Assembly: GCF_000271405.2 (NCBI RefSeq)
Contig: NC_018081.1
Location: 775,852 to 839,851 of the forward strand
From: Enterococcus hirae ATCC 9790
GTDB taxonomy: Bacteria; Bacillota; Bacilli; Lactobacillales; Enterococcaceae
Length of the DNA: 64,000 nucleotides
Reading direction: 5' to 3'
Part shown: in pieces, positions 43,277 through 53,784 of the stretch
Numbering within the stretch: the stretch's first letter is position 1
How the letters are laid out: every line of letters starts with the position of its first letter
The notes under the pieces: generated by a model
The model's database searches: none
What the model saw: only the letters and a program-made list of their open reading frames with translations
Told to the model about the DNA's origin: nothing
Made by a program: the position numbers and the translations under genes

Positions 43277-46200
43277 TTACACCTTCGTTTCCATTTTTCC
43301 TTCTTCATTGATATCTTCCATACGGACAGACACAATTTTTGAAACACCTGATTCTTGCATGGTTACTCCATATAAAACATCGGCAGCTACCATGGTACCT
43401 TTTCGGTGTGTGACCACGATGAATTGAGTGTCATCTTGGAAATCACTTAAATAACGTCCAAATCTTTTCACATTTGCTTCATCTAACGCAGCTTCTACTT
43501 CGTCTAAAATACAAAATGGAACAGGACAAACTCGGATGATTGAAAACAGCAAGGCGATAGCAGTTAATGCTCTTTCCCCTCCAGAAAGCAAGCTCAGACT
43601 TTGTAATTTCTTGCCTGGTGGTTGCACTTCGATTTCGATCCCTGTTTTTAATAGATCCGATGGGTCAGTCAATACCAATTCTGCGCGACCACCACCAAAC
43701 ATATTAGGAAAGACTACTTTAAACTCTTGCCTGATTGCTTCAAAGACTTCTTTAAAGCGAGCCCGTACTTCAGCATCCATTTCTTCCATTGTTTCAAACA
43801 ATTGGTTCTTTGCAGATAACAAATCATCACGTTGTGTGGCTAAAAACGTATGTCGTTCATTCACTTGCTCAAATTGCTCAATCGAACGGATATTCACTGG
43901 TCCAAGGTCTGCGATCTGCTCTTTTAAGACTGCTACTTTCGTGCGACTACTTACAATATCGGAAGTTGGCTGGTAATCAGTGACAGCTTTTTCAAAGCTG
44001 ATTTGGTATTCCGTTTGCAAATAGCTCAGCTGATGATCCAACAACATTTCTGCACGGTCTTTTTGCACTTCCAGTTTCGATTGTTCTGTTAGCTGTTGCT
44101 TTTGTTGTTGGTTTTTTTCAGCAAGTACTGTTTCAAGCTGATCGATTTCTTTTTGCGTACGTTCTCGTTGTTCCTTCACTGCCACTAGTTCTGCTTGTAG
44201 TTCTTCACGCTGTTGCGCAAGTTCCGTGATTTGGCTCGCTAAACTTTCTTCAGTGATTTCATGATCAGAAAAATCTGCAGTCAATGTTGCTAATTGTTGC
44301 TCTAAACTTGTCTGACGTTCAAGTGCTTCATTTTTTTGAACACGTGCTCCACGTAATTGGATCTGTAAATGATTGAATTGCTCTTTCAAGACAGCTAAAT
44401 CTGCTTGTTCCTGTGCTTTTCGTGCTTGGACTTGTGATCGTTTTTCTTCCATTTGATCACTTTCTTGGTTCAGTGATTTGATCTCTTCATCGATTTGTTG
44501 TCGTTGTTGTTCGATTTCCTTTTGTCTTGCCGTTAACTCTGCTTGTTGTTTTTGATATGTTTCGATGAATTGTTGCAATTCTCTCGTTTCAAAGTTTGAG
44601 AGTTGCTTTTCTTTTTCAAAGCGTGCTAAGTCATTCGTGATATTTTGCAGTTGATTCGTTATTTCCTGCTCTTCAAACCGCAATTGTTCATTTTGCGTAC
44701 GCAACTTTTCTTGTTTTTGGCTCAAGTCAGCGACTTTGGTTTGTAGTTCTTGAACAATTTTTTCTTGATTTTGCAACTGCTGATCTGCTTGTTCATATTC
44801 AGCTGTCAGCTGTTTCAATTCTTGATTTTGAGAGAAGAGACTGCCTTGATTTCCCCGTTTATTTGCTCCACCCGTCATGGAACCACCAGCATTCATCACG
44901 TCTCCTTCCAGAGACACTACTCGGTATTGGTATCGTATGGTCTGAGCAATAGCATTGGCACTAGTTAGATCCTTCGCTAATAAGATCGTTCCCAATAAAT
45001 TGTGGACCACGGTTTGAATTTCTGCAGGGAATGTCACCTGTTCACTTGCGATACCTAAAAACCCATCTACCGCTGCTGCTTGCGAAAGAACGTGCGCAGG
45101 TAACTGTCTAGGTTTAATCGTTGTTAACGGTAAAAAGGTCGCTCTACCCCCTCTTTGCTTTTTCAAATAAGTGATTGCTTGACGTGCATCGTGTTCGTTT
45201 TCAACAATGACGTGTTGCGCTGCTCCACCTAGAGCTGTTTCGATTGCAAGGGTAAAAGAGCTAGGTACATCAATCAACTCAGCGACTGCACCTACGATAC
45301 CAGATAATTGTTGTTTATGTTGTAAAACTAACCGAACGCCCTGGTAAAAACCAAAATAGTTTTCTTGGATTTCTTGTAAACTTTTTTGGCGTGCCTGTAA
45401 TTGTTGGACTTGGTTCATCAATTGGTACATTTTAGGTTGTTCATTGGTTAATTTAGTTTGTACTGTTTTCCCTTTTGTTTGAACTTCTTCCAACTCATGT
45501 TGGTTCTTAACTAAAGCTTGTTGAAGATTTGCTTGTTTTTCAGATAGTTCCTGTTTTTGAGAGGATAACGCCAAGACAGAGGCTTCTACTTCTGATTGCT
45601 TCGCTAATGTTTGTTTACTTTTGGACGTTTCTTGTAAATATTGACGTTCAAGATATTTCAATTCATTTCCGACATTCGCTTGTTCTTGCATCAAATCAAC
45701 ATATTGATCTCGTAATTCAGATAATAATTCCTTCGTTGATTTTTGATATTTTTCCAATTCTTGTTGTGTCTTCATCAACTGTTGTTGTGCTTCTTGGATT
45801 TCTGTTTCTTTTTCAGTTGTTTCTTTTGTCAATTTTTCCTGAAGTTCCTCAAAATGCGCTACTTTCTTTTGCGCCTCGGCCAAAGAAGCCTGATATTCTT
45901 GCGTACTCTTTTGTGTATGCTTTGTCCGCTCTATTAAGACATCTTTTTGCCCTTCTGCTTGTTTTAATCTTTCAGACAATGCCAACAGACTTTGTTGACC
46001 TTTTTCAATTTGACGGTCTTTTTTGGCGTTTTGCTTTCTTTTTTCTGATAGTACGGCTTCTTGCGATTGGATATGTGTCGCTAATTTTGTCAGCTCTTGA
46101 TTGAATTGTGTCAGCTGAGTTTGTTTTTCTTCCCACTCTTTTTTCGCTACGTTGATCTCCGTAATCATCAACGCTATATCCGTTTGGGTTAATTCTTCTT

Positions 46201-46855
46201 TTAACTGCAAAAATTTCTTAGCGATTTCACTTTGCTCAGCTAGAGGTGTTAATTGCTCTTGCAACTCGTAAATAATGTCTTGTACTCGACTAAGATTATC
46301 TTCTGTTTCAAATAACTTTTGTTCCGCTTTTTTCTTGCGTTGTTTATATTTTAATACACCTGCTGCTTCTTCAAATATTCCCCGACGGTCTTCTGGCTTA
46401 CTACTAAAAATTGCTTCTACTTTCCCTTGTGAAATGATCGAAAACGATTCTTTTCCTAAACCTGAATCTAAGAACAGTTCTTGGATGTCTTTCAATCGAC
46501 AAGGTTGTTTATTGATAAAAAAATCACTTTCGCCTGTTCGTCGATAGCGACGAGTCACGCTGATTTCTTGATAATCCAATGGTAAATAATGATCGGAATT
46601 ATCCAAAAGTACTGTAACTTCTGCCACATTCAAAGGCTTACGAGAGTCTGAACCAGCGAAAATAATATCGGGCATTTTCCCCCCTCGAAGGCTCTTAGCA
46701 GATTGCTCGCCTAAAACCCAGCGGATTGCTTCAGTGATATTACTTTTGCCACTCCCATTTGGTCCAACGACGGCTGTCACACTATTTTCAAAATCAATCA
46801 CTGTTTTATCTGCAAAGGATTTAAATCCAGCTATTTCAATTCGTTTTAAATACAC
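43277..46855 (-). CDS. smc: Chromosome partition protein SMC
   Basis: SMC forms the ring-shaped ATPase that, with ScpA and ScpB, compacts and separates chromosomes. The start is the GTG at 46855 (YLKRIEIAGFKSFADKT), with GAGG upstream; the frame extends five codons further but lacks support. The 1192-residue protein has Walker A VGPNGSGKSNITEAI, two long coiled coils (about 170-500 and 680-1010), a hinge (GIVGAVAELIDVPSSFTLAI), signature LSLLSGGERALTAIALL and Walker B FCILDEVEAALDEAN. Confidence 0.97.
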   Translation of the reverse strand: MYLKRIEIAGFKSFADKTVIDFENSVTAVVGPNGSGKSNITEAIRWVLGEQSAKSLRGGKMPDIIFAGSDSRKPLNVAEVTVLLDNSDHYLPLDYQEISVTRRYRRTGESDFFINKQPCRLKDIQELFLDSGLGKESFSIISQGKVEAIFSSKPEDRRGIFEEAAGVLKYKQRKKKAEQKLFETEDNLSRVQDIIYELQEQLTPLAEQSEIAKKFLQLKEELTQTDIALMITEINVAKKEWEEKQTQLTQFNQELTKLATHIQSQEAVLSEKRKQNAKKDRQIEKGQQSLLALSERLKQAEGQKDVLIERTKHTQKSTQEYQASLAEAQKKVAHFEELQEKLTKETTEKETEIQEAQQQLMKTQQELEKYQKSTKELLSELRDQYVDLMQEQANVGNELKYLERQYLQETSKSKQTLAKQSEVEASVLALSSQKQELSEKQANLQQALVKNQHELEEVQTKGKTVQTKLTNEQPKMYQLMNQVQQLQARQKSLQEIQENYFGFYQGVRLVLQHKQQLSGIVGAVAELIDVPSSFTLAIETALGGAAQHVIVENEHDARQAITYLKKQRGGRATFLPLTTIKPRQLPAHVLSQAAAVDGFLGIASEQVTFPAEIQTVVHNLLGTILLAKDLTSANAIAQTIRYQYRVVSLEGDVMNAGGSMTGGANKRGNQGSLFSQNQELKQLTAEYEQADQQLQNQEKIVQELQTKVADLSQKQEKLRTQNEQLRFEEQEITNQLQNITNDLARFEKEKQLSNFETRELQQFIETYQKQQAELTARQKEIEQQRQQIDEEIKSLNQESDQMEEKRSQVQARKAQEQADLAVLKEQFNHLQIQLRGARVQKNEALERQTSLEQQLATLTADFSDHEITEESLASQITELAQQREELQAELVAVKEQRERTQKEIDQLETVLAEKNQQQKQQLTEQSKLEVQKDRAEMLLDHQLSYLQTEYQISFEKAVTDYQPTSDIVSSRTKVAVLKEQIADLGPVNIRSIEQFEQVNERHTFLATQRDDLLSAKNQLFETMEEMDAEVRARFKEVFEAIRQEFKVVFPNMFGGGRAELVLTDPSDLLKTGIEIEVQPPGKKLQSLSLLSGGERALTAIALLFSIIRVCPVPFCILDEVEAALDEANVKRFGRYLSDFQDDTQFIVVTHRKGTMVAADVLYGVTMQESGVSKIVSVRMEDINEEGKMETKV

Positions 46856-46876
46856 GAAGCGTTCCCTCACTTACTT

Positions 46877-47563
46877 TTACAGTGCTGCCAGTGCATTTTC
46901 TGCAGCAGCTTGTTCTGCTAGTTTTTTCGATTTTCCTTGCCCAGTCCCAATCAACTTGTCATCTACATAGACTTCGATCCAAAAAATCCGTTCATGTGCC
47001 GGACCTTCCTCTTTTATTAATCGGTATTCAATAAATACATCACCTGATTTTTGCAACACTTCTTGCAACTTCGTTTTATGATCCATCTCATGTGAAAAAG
47101 CACCTGCTTTGACTTTTGGAAAGACAACTGTTTGAAGAAAGGCATGGGCTGCTTCAAACCCTTGATCAAGGTACAAAGCACCTAGAAAGGCTTCAAATAA
47201 GTCACAAAGAAGAGCTGGTCTGGTTCTTCCCCCAGAATTTTCTTCTCCTTTACCTAACATGATATATTTATCAAATCCACATTCTTTGGCAAACTTGGAT
47301 AAACTATCTTCACGAACGATCGCCGCACGTGTCTTTGTTAGTTTCCCTTCTGGGATATCTGGATATAAACGATATAAATATTCTGAAACCATTAATTCTA
47401 ATACGGCATCTCCTAAAAATTCTAATCGTTCATTATCTGATAATTGAAGGTTGCGATGCTCATTCACATAGGATGAATGGGTAAAAGCTTGTTCAAGTAA
47501 ATTGAGATCGTGAAAAACGATAGTATACTTTTCTTTTAATTCATTTGTCAGCTGATTGTCCAT
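46877..47563 (-). CDS. rnc: Ribonuclease III
   Basis: RNase III cuts double-stranded RNA, including rRNA precursors. The 228-residue protein has the signature NERLEFLGDAVLELMVSEYL, the second catalytic block ALLCDLFEAFLGALYLD, and a C-terminal dsRNA-binding domain (KTKLQEVLQKSG to GKSKKLAEQAAAENAL). It is first of rnc-smc-HAD-ftsY. It is a candidate processor of the toxin-antisense duplexes at 6-7.5 kb, by family knowledge only. Confidence 0.97.
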   Translation of the reverse strand: MDNQLTNELKEKYTIVFHDLNLLEQAFTHSSYVNEHRNLQLSDNERLEFLGDAVLELMVSEYLYRLYPDIPEGKLTKTRAAIVREDSLSKFAKECGFDKYIMLGKGEENSGGRTRPALLCDLFEAFLGALYLDQGFEAAHAFLQTVVFPKVKAGAFSHEMDHKTKLQEVLQKSGDVFIEYRLIKEEGPAHERIFWIEVYVDDKLIGTGQGKSKKLAEQAAAENALAAL

Positions 47564-47603
47564 TTTTCACATTCCTTTATGGATATTTTTTCAATACTTC
47601 CTT

Positions 47604-47631
47604 ATTATACTGGTTTTTGTCTAAATTTGAA
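47604..47631 (-). promoter_or_regulatory. Probable promoter of rnc-smc-ftsY
   Basis: On minus, TTCAAA (47626-47631) and TATAAT (47604-47609) are 16 bases apart, about 40 bases upstream of rnc. Confidence 0.5.
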
Positions 47632-47762
47632 ATGGTTCCGACAAAAGGTAAGTAAAGGTTTAATAAACCTCAAGAATCCAATGATTTTTTCGATTAAAGA
47701 ATTTATTAGCTGATCATTTGATTGATTTGATAAATAGTATTCAAAAGTTGCCAGCTATACGA

Positions 47763-47801
47763 AAAGACCTCCCAAACCGTTTCCGTGTTTGGGAGGTCTT
47801 T
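47763..47801. terminator. Terminator after the opp operon
   Basis: A perfect 15-bp stem (AAAGACCTCCCAAAC with GTTTGGGAGGTCTTT) and a 9-base loop. T runs are short, but the stem is GC-rich. Confidence 0.8.
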
Positions 47802-47854
47802 CTCATTGCCAGATTCGTTCAATACTTTCGCTAAACGGCATGTATGTCCTTATT

Positions 47855-49633
47855 TTAAGAACGTGATTCTGCTGTTACCGTTACTTTCGCCCATGGATTT
47901 GGTGCATCATATGACCAATCCCAATCTTTAGTACGATCGCTCACTGGTAGTACTTCATTACGGAACAATGTTGGAATTGCGAAAGCTTCTTCAAATGCAT
48001 ATGCTTGCCATTTTTTATATGCTTCTTTTTGGTAATCTGCATCAAATGCTTCACTTGAATTGATATCATTGATCAATTTCGTATTTTCTTCTGATTCAAA
48101 ACGAGTGTAGTTGAATGCTGCATTTGGTCCCCATAGTCCGTTTGGATTTGGATCAGTTCCTGTACTCCAAGCTGCTTGATATACATCAATTTCAGGATCG
48201 TCATTTTCTAATTTATCGTAGAATGAGTTAAATTCGATTAAACGTCCAGTCGTGTATTTCACATCTAAGCCGATTTTTTTCCATTGTTGCACATAGTAAT
48301 CAGATAATGGTTGCGCTGTTTCGCCACCTGACATTGAAGCAAAGTTGATCGTTAATTTATTTCCGTCTTTATCTTCACGTAACCCATCACCATCTACATC
48401 TTTATAGCCAGCATCATCCAATAATTTGTTTGCTTTATCGATATCTTGCGTAAATCCTTTTAGATCGTCATCGTGGAATGATTCAAATACAGGAGGAATC
48501 AATGAAGTAGCATTGCTTCTTAACCCTGCATAGAAACGTTCTCCTACTGCATCGTTATCTAATGCATAACCCATTGCTTGTCGCAATGATTTATCTGCCA
48601 TTTTAGAATTTGGATCGTATTCAACACTGCTCTTTTCAGCATTCCATTTACCTAATTTGAAGCCTAAGTAAGTGTATGATGTTTGTTCACGTCCTAAGTT
48701 TGTGTAACCTGAGACATCTTTATATGTGTCATACGTATCTGTAGGCATTTGGAAAATCATGTCATAAAGTTTTGAGTTCAAAGCTTCTGTTGCACTAGCA
48801 ATCGGCAATGATTTCATCGTGATTTTTTTCAATTGTGGTTTGCCATTCCAGTAATATTCATTTGGTAGATACTCTACTGATTCTCCTGCAACGATATTAC
48901 TCATGTAATATGGACCAAAAGTCACTGGATTTTTACGTACTTGATCACTTGATTCCATGTCTTTGATTGCTACACCTTCAAGTGTGTGTTTTGGAGCTGC
49001 ATATGCCCAAATCCCACCACCTGATTGAAGCATACTTGGTTCCACTTTTTTATATTCGATTTCAACTGTCTTATTGTCCACTTTTTTGATACCTGAGATT
49101 GTCGGAGCGCTACCGCTATGGTATTCTTCCATCCCAACGATGTTTCGGAAGTTATCATCATAACGGATACCTGTATAATCCTTGTTACCGATAATTTCAT
49201 AAGGGAAAATCACGTCATCTGCGGTTACATCTTTACCATCTGACCATTTTACATTGTCTTTTACTTTGATCGTTGCTTTTTTCGTCTCTTGGTCTAAATC
49301 TAAACTCGCTGCACCATCATTTGTGATCTTGAAGTCCGCATCATTTGTAAATAGTGCTTCATGAGAAGGTGCCATAAATGCTGCATCGTAAGAATCTTGA
49401 TAAAATTCCCATTGGAACAATCCTTTGAATTGACTATCGGTTGCTACTGCAGCCTCCAATTCGCCATCTTTTATTGCATCTTTATCATTTTTCGTTGAGA
49501 TTGGAAATGTTAATTCCTTCTTCTCACCGTTATTTGCTGAACTCCCAGAAGAGTTAGAACCTCCGCCGCTTCCACAAGCAGCTAATGCCATTACTGAAAA
49601 AAGTGTAACAACGCCTAAAATTGATTTCTTCAT
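47855..49633 (-). CDS. oppA: Oligopeptide ABC transporter substrate-binding lipoprotein
   Basis: A 592-residue lipoprotein with signal peptide and lipobox (VMALAACGS) followed by a Gly/Ser linker, then a family 5 extracellular solute-binding domain (VKWSDGKDVTADDVIFPYEI; SLRQAMGYALDNDAVGERFY). It captures peptides for the OppBCDF permease. It is the last gene of a D-F-B-C-A operon, the order known from Lactococcus lactis opp. An App-type assignment cannot be excluded. Confidence 0.93.
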   Translation of the reverse strand: MKKSILGVVTLFSVMALAACGSGGGSNSSGSSANNGEKKELTFPISTKNDKDAIKDGELEAAVATDSQFKGLFQWEFYQDSYDAAFMAPSHEALFTNDADFKITNDGAASLDLDQETKKATIKVKDNVKWSDGKDVTADDVIFPYEIIGNKDYTGIRYDDNFRNIVGMEEYHSGSAPTISGIKKVDNKTVEIEYKKVEPSMLQSGGGIWAYAAPKHTLEGVAIKDMESSDQVRKNPVTFGPYYMSNIVAGESVEYLPNEYYWNGKPQLKKITMKSLPIASATEALNSKLYDMIFQMPTDTYDTYKDVSGYTNLGREQTSYTYLGFKLGKWNAEKSSVEYDPNSKMADKSLRQAMGYALDNDAVGERFYAGLRSNATSLIPPVFESFHDDDLKGFTQDIDKANKLLDDAGYKDVDGDGLREDKDGNKLTINFASMSGGETAQPLSDYYVQQWKKIGLDVKYTTGRLIEFNSFYDKLENDDPEIDVYQAAWSTGTDPNPNGLWGPNAAFNYTRFESEENTKLINDINSSEAFDADYQKEAYKKWQAYAFEEAFAIPTLFRNEVLPVSDRTKDWDWSYDAPNPWAKVTVTAESRS

Positions 49634-49660
49634 TCCTTATTTCCCCCTTTGCTTTCTTCT

Positions 49661-50575
49661 TTATCCTAATCGTTGGCGTGCATCGGCAGAACGCTTAAAC
49701 GCTTGTCCAACATAGTTTATACTCAACATCAATACTAAAATTAGAATTGACGCAGGTAACCAGATCCATTGTCGATTCACTAAAACCTCACCGTTGCTGG
49801 CATAACCGATTAGTGTTCCTAAACTAGGAACATTTGCTGGTAAGCCAAACCCTAAGAAAGTCAAAGTGGTCTCGATCCCAATATTTGCTGCAAAGTTCAT
49901 CGTTAAGTTGGTAATGATCAATGAACTTAAGTTAGGCATGATTTCACGGAACATGATTTTAAAATCACTTGTTCCCATTGTTTTTGAAGCACTCACATAA
50001 TCACGCCTTGCTTCTGATAAAGTTTTACTTCTGAATAATCGAGCTTTAGCAACCCAATAAAATGCACTCATAATGAAGATGAACGACCAAACATTATATC
50101 TAGAGATAATCGATACAAATACGATAATAATCAACATAATCGGTAAAATCATAATGAAGTCAACGATACGCATCAAAATATTATCGATGATCCCCCCATA
50201 AAACCCAGAAATGATCCCTAGTCCAACCCCGATAATCGAAGTGATGACTGTGATTGCAAAACCAATGGTGACGGAGTTTCTTGCACCGATAATCAGTTGT
50301 CCTAAAACATCCCGACCACCTTCATCTGCTCCTAAAATAAATTTTGTCCCCTCGGTAGAGATAGCACCTGGAGCTGCATATTTATCAAAGATGCTGACAT
50401 ACATTACTTTATCTTGGTCTGTAAATAACGCACCGATAAAGATAACTAACAATAAAATAACGAGTAAACCTAATGAAAAAATGGCGATTTTATCTTTTTT
50501 AAATTCACGGGCAATCATTCGTAATCCCATTGGCGGGATACTTTCTTGCACAACGTCTTTCTTTTTATCACTCAT
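49661..50575 (-). CDS. oppC: Oligopeptide ABC transporter permease OppC
   Basis: A 304-residue permease with an N-terminal cytoplasmic segment (OppC_N), six membrane helices and the coupling EAA-type loop (YVSASKTMGTSDFKIMFREI to MPNL). It forms the channel with OppB. It lies 27 bases after oppB. Confidence 0.93.
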   Translation of the reverse strand: MSDKKKDVVQESIPPMGLRMIAREFKKDKIAIFSLGLLVILLLVIFIGALFTDQDKVMYVSIFDKYAAPGAISTEGTKFILGADEGGRDVLGQLIIGARNSVTIGFAITVITSIIGVGLGIISGFYGGIIDNILMRIVDFIMILPIMLIIIVFVSIISRYNVWSFIFIMSAFYWVAKARLFRSKTLSEARRDYVSASKTMGTSDFKIMFREIMPNLSSLIITNLTMNFAANIGIETTLTFLGFGLPANVPSLGTLIGYASNGEVLVNRQWIWLPASILILVLMLSINYVGQAFKRSADARQRLG

Positions 50576-50602
50576 TTGTCTTTTCTCCTTTCTGATTGAA
50601 TT

Positions 50603-51565
50603 TTATTGGATACGGATACGTGGATCAACAATGCTCATGATGATATCTGAAAGCAAGGTTCCGATCAACGTCGCAATTCCTAAAATCAATACTAAGGAGG
50701 TAATAACTGTATAGTCACGTTGTCCGATCGAATCAATAAACAATTTACCGACTCCTGGGTAGCCAAAAATCTTTTCAATAACTACTGAACCAGCAATCAA
50801 GGAAGTAATTTCATAACCCATTTGTGAAGCCATCGGCAATGCCGCGTTTCGGAAAATATGACGACTAAATACTTTATTGGTTGGTACCCCTTTTGAACGG
50901 GCAGTTCGCACAAAGTCTAAAGATTTTGAATCAATGACTTCGCTACGTAAATACTGAATCGTTACAGCTGTAGCTAAAAAGGCTTGAGTGATCGATGGTA
51001 AAATGATGTATTTCATGCGATCAATCAACTGGGTGAAAAAGCCCCCTTGGATTCCTAACGTCTGGGAGCCGCTGGTTGGGAACCAACCTAGACGATAACC
51101 AAATACAAATAACATAATCAATCCAAAGATAAATAACGGAACAGCAAAACTAAAGAAATTGTAGATTACAACAGCTTTATCCAAAAATGAGTTTTGGTAT
51201 CTGCCCGCCAACATACCTAGTGGTACAGCAATCAAATAAGTAATGATAACTGTTAAGATCGACAAGTAAAGAGTATTGACGATACGCTCACCAATCAAAT
51301 CAGAAACTGAACGTTTGTATAAGAAACTTTGACCGAAGTCTCCTTGTAACGCATTCCCGATCCATCGGAAATACTGGACATACCAAGGATCATTCAAACC
51401 AGCTGCCTGTCTCATTTGCTCGATGACTGCTGGATCTTGGTTGGGGTTGATCAACCCGGTAAAAGGATCTCCAGGCATCGCTTTTGCCAACATAAAGATC
51501 AAAATACTAAGAATAATAACTTGTGGGATCATTAATAATACACGTCGTAATATCGTTTTCCACAT
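50603..51565 (-). CDS. oppB: Oligopeptide ABC transporter permease OppB
   Basis: A 320-residue permease with an N-terminal helix (LLMIPQVIILSILIFMLAKA), MPGDPF, six helices in total and the coupling loop VRTARSKGVPTNKVFSRHIF. This is the DppB/OppB pattern. Its start overlaps the end of oppF by one base. Confidence 0.93.
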   Translation of the reverse strand: MWKTILRRVLLMIPQVIILSILIFMLAKAMPGDPFTGLINPNQDPAVIEQMRQAAGLNDPWYVQYFRWIGNALQGDFGQSFLYKRSVSDLIGERIVNTLYLSILTVIITYLIAVPLGMLAGRYQNSFLDKAVVIYNFFSFAVPLFIFGLIMLFVFGYRLGWFPTSGSQTLGIQGGFFTQLIDRMKYIILPSITQAFLATAVTIQYLRSEVIDSKSLDFVRTARSKGVPTNKVFSRHIFRNAALPMASQMGYEITSLIAGSVVIEKIFGYPGVGKLFIDSIGQRDYTVITSLVLILGIATLIGTLLSDIIMSIVDPRIRIQ

Positions 51566-52509
51566 TAGCTGGCACCTCCATCTTTCAACGCTACTTTATG
51601 CGTCGGTGTGATCGTACGGAGATCGTACACTCGACCAGTTGCATCGTAGTACTCCTTTTGATTTTGGATGTACTCACGTTCCACTCTTCGTCGATTCTCT
51701 TTGTGTAACTCCCGATTTTCGACATCAATCCGAGGGATAGCAGACAGTAAACGTTTCGTATAGATATGACGTGGATCATTATAAATATCTTCTCGTGTAC
51801 CAATTTCAACGAATCGACCTTTATACATAATTGCGATATTATCACACATATGTTTCACGACTCCCAAGTCATGAGAAATAAATAAATAACTTAAACCAAA
51901 TTCTTGTTGGATTCGTTTCATGAAATTTAATACTTGCGCCTGAACGGATAAATCCAATGCAGAAACTGGTTCATCTGCTACGATGAGTTTTGGGTTTGTC
52001 GCAACTGCACGTGCAACCCCTAAACGTTGACGCTGTCCACCTGAAAACTCATGTGGATATTTATACAGCGCATCTTCCGGCATCCCTACGATATCCAGTA
52101 GATTTTTCACTTTTTTCTTTTCCTCTTGATCACTCAAACGTTCAAAGTTACGGATCGGTTCTGCAATAATATCCAATACTCGCTTTTTAGGATTCAAGCT
52201 GGACATTGAGTCTTGGAAGATCATTTGAACATCTTTGTTATAGCCAATTTTTTGTCGGTTACTTTTTTTAGTGACATCTTTACCTTCATAAATGATTTGT
52301 CCTGAAGTCACTTTTTCTAATCCAACGACTGCTTTCCCTGTCGTTGATTTACCAGAACCAGATTCTCCGACTAAGCCATACGTTTTTCCTTTTTCAATAA
52401 TGAAGTCGACACCATCTACTGCATATACATGATCCGTTACTCGATTAAAGAATCCACTACGAATAGGATAGTGTACTTTCAAATCGCTGATTGTAATTAA
52501 TTCTGTCAT
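51565..52509 (-). CDS. oppF: Oligopeptide ABC transporter ATPase OppF
   Basis: A 314-residue ATPase with Walker A GESGSGKSTTGKAV, signature FSGGQRQRLGVARA, Walker B LIVADEPVSALDLS and switch YLFISHDLGVV. The C-terminal extension is the oligopeptide-type tail, here divergent (NRRRVEREYIQNQKEYYDA). It begins directly after oppD. Confidence 0.93.
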   Translation of the reverse strand: MTELITISDLKVHYPIRSGFFNRVTDHVYAVDGVDFIIEKGKTYGLVGESGSGKSTTGKAVVGLEKVTSGQIIYEGKDVTKKSNRQKIGYNKDVQMIFQDSMSSLNPKKRVLDIIAEPIRNFERLSDQEEKKKVKNLLDIVGMPEDALYKYPHEFSGGQRQRLGVARAVATNPKLIVADEPVSALDLSVQAQVLNFMKRIQQEFGLSYLFISHDLGVVKHMCDNIAIMYKGRFVEIGTREDIYNDPRHIYTKRLLSAIPRIDVENRELHKENRRRVEREYIQNQKEYYDATGRVYDLRTITPTHKVALKDGGAS

Positions 52510-53514
52510 CTACACCTCTCCTTTTTCGTCTCTAAAGTGGAAATGTTTGTAGCAAGAGCAACGAACCAAATGATTCGGAGCAATTTCATGAAGGACAGGG
52601 TTTTCTTCGTGATCACTGGCTGGAATCCAAGGAATCCGAGGAGCAAAACGACAACCAGTTCGTGGCATATTTTTCAAAGAAGGAACAACGCCTTCAATCA
52701 CATGGAGCTCAGCTTCATGGTTCCCCTCTTGAGGAATAGAGTTCAACAATGAACGGGTATAAGGGTGTTTAGGATTTTCAAAAAGTTCTTTGACCCCAGC
52801 TACTTCAACAAATTGACCGCCATACATTACCGCTACCCGATCAGCCATTTCTGCCACAACACCTAAGTCATGCGTGATCAGAATGATTCCTGTTTTGGTT
52901 TCTTCTTGTAAGTCTTTTAATAAATCAAGAATTTGCGCTTGAATCGTTACATCTAGCGCTGTCGTTGGCTCATCTGCAATAACAATCGGTGGCTTACACG
53001 CAATCGCAATGGCGATGATTACCCGCTGTCTCATCCCCCCAGATAATTCATGAGGATATTGTCGTCCGACTCTGGCAGGATTAGGAATCCCAACTTGCTC
53101 CAACAATTCCAAGGCACGAGCTTGCCGTTGTTCAGCGTTCATTTTGGTATGATAAGATAACCCTTCCTTAATTTGATCTTCAATACGCATCAAAGGGTTT
53201 AACGCAGATAACGGATCTTGGAAAATCATCCCAATATCATTCCCGCGGATTTTGTTATACAAAGTTTCATTCAATTCAATCAAGTTTAAATCATTATATA
53301 AAATTTCGCCTGTGATCTTTGTGTTGTTTGGATCAAGTAACCCCATAATAGTAGTCGCTAATGTACTTTTCCCGCAACCAGATTCTCCAACGATTGCTAA
53401 GATCTCGTTTTTATCTAATGTAAAAGAAACGTCATCTACTGCATCGTAATACTCATCTTTAAGACGGAAGCCTGTATGTAGGTTCTGAACATCTAATAGT
53501 TGATTATCTGACAA
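52510..53514 (-). CDS. oppD: Oligopeptide ABC transporter ATPase OppD
   Basis: A 334-residue ATPase with Walker [15 protein letters not shown], signature [13 protein letters not shown], Walker [13 protein letters not shown] and [12 protein letters not shown]. The C-terminal oligo_HPY domain carries the cysteine pattern RTGCRF...VRCSCYKHF, which in relatives can bind an Fe-S cluster. It is the first gene of the opp operon. Confidence 0.94.
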   Translation of the reverse strand: MSDNQLLDVQNLHTGFRLKDEYYDAVDDVSFTLDKNEILAIVGESGCGKSTLATTIMGLLDPNNTKITGEILYNDLNLIELNETLYNKIRGNDIGMIFQDPLSALNPLMRIEDQIKEGLSYHTKMNAEQRQARALELLEQVGIPNPARVGRQYPHELSGGMRQRVIIAIAIACKPPIVIADEPTTALDVTIQAQILDLLKDLQEETKTGIILITHDLGVVAEMADRVAVMYGGQFVEVAGVKELFENPKHPYTRSLLNSIPQEGNHEAELHVIEGVVPSLKNMPRTGCRFAPRIPWIPASDHEENPVLHEIAPNHLVRCSCYKHFHFRDEKGEV

Positions 53515-53631
53515 TCTAATACCCCTCTCTGCTCCCTGGTTGGAAGTTTTCTTAATAAAAAATGATATCCCACAGAATAAAACGTTTTATAATAAGCGTT
53601 ATTCTAAGGATAGTGCAATATATTATTAATA

Positions 53632-53660
53632 ATTATATATAAAACCCCTCTACAATGCAA
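53632..53660 (-). promoter_or_regulatory. opp operon promoter
   Basis: On minus, TTGCAT (53655-53660) and TATAAT (53632-53637) are 17 bases apart, with a leader of about 110 bases before oppD. Confidence 0.75.
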
Positions 53661-53682
53661 GAAAATTTCAGTCAGTTGCCAG

Positions 53683-53697
53683 AATTGTCAGAAAAAT
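53683..53697 (-). promoter_or_regulatory. Candidate CodY box upstream of opp
   Basis: AATTGTCAGAAAAAT differs from the CodY consensus AATTTTCWGAAAATT at two positions and lies about 25 bases upstream of the -35 box. CodY control of opp is known in Lactococcus; here it is only a motif match. Confidence 0.35.
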
Positions 53698-53736
53698 CTA
53701 TTTAAAATAAAGATAAATCACTTGAAAAATTAAAAA

Positions 53737-53773
53737 AAAGTGAGTAAAGATCCGATTGATCTTTACTCACTTT
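53737..53773. terminator. Terminator after acpP
   Basis: A perfect 16-bp stem (AAAGTGAGTAAAGATC with its complement) and 5-base loop. On minus an eight-T run follows. Confidence 0.92.
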
Positions 53774-53784
53774 CATGCTGATGA

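Noticed and set aside
45529..46104. A 191-codon plus-strand hydrophobic frame opposite smc
   Set aside because: The hydrophobic look comes from the complement of Glu/Lys/Gln-rich coiled-coil codons; no start signal.
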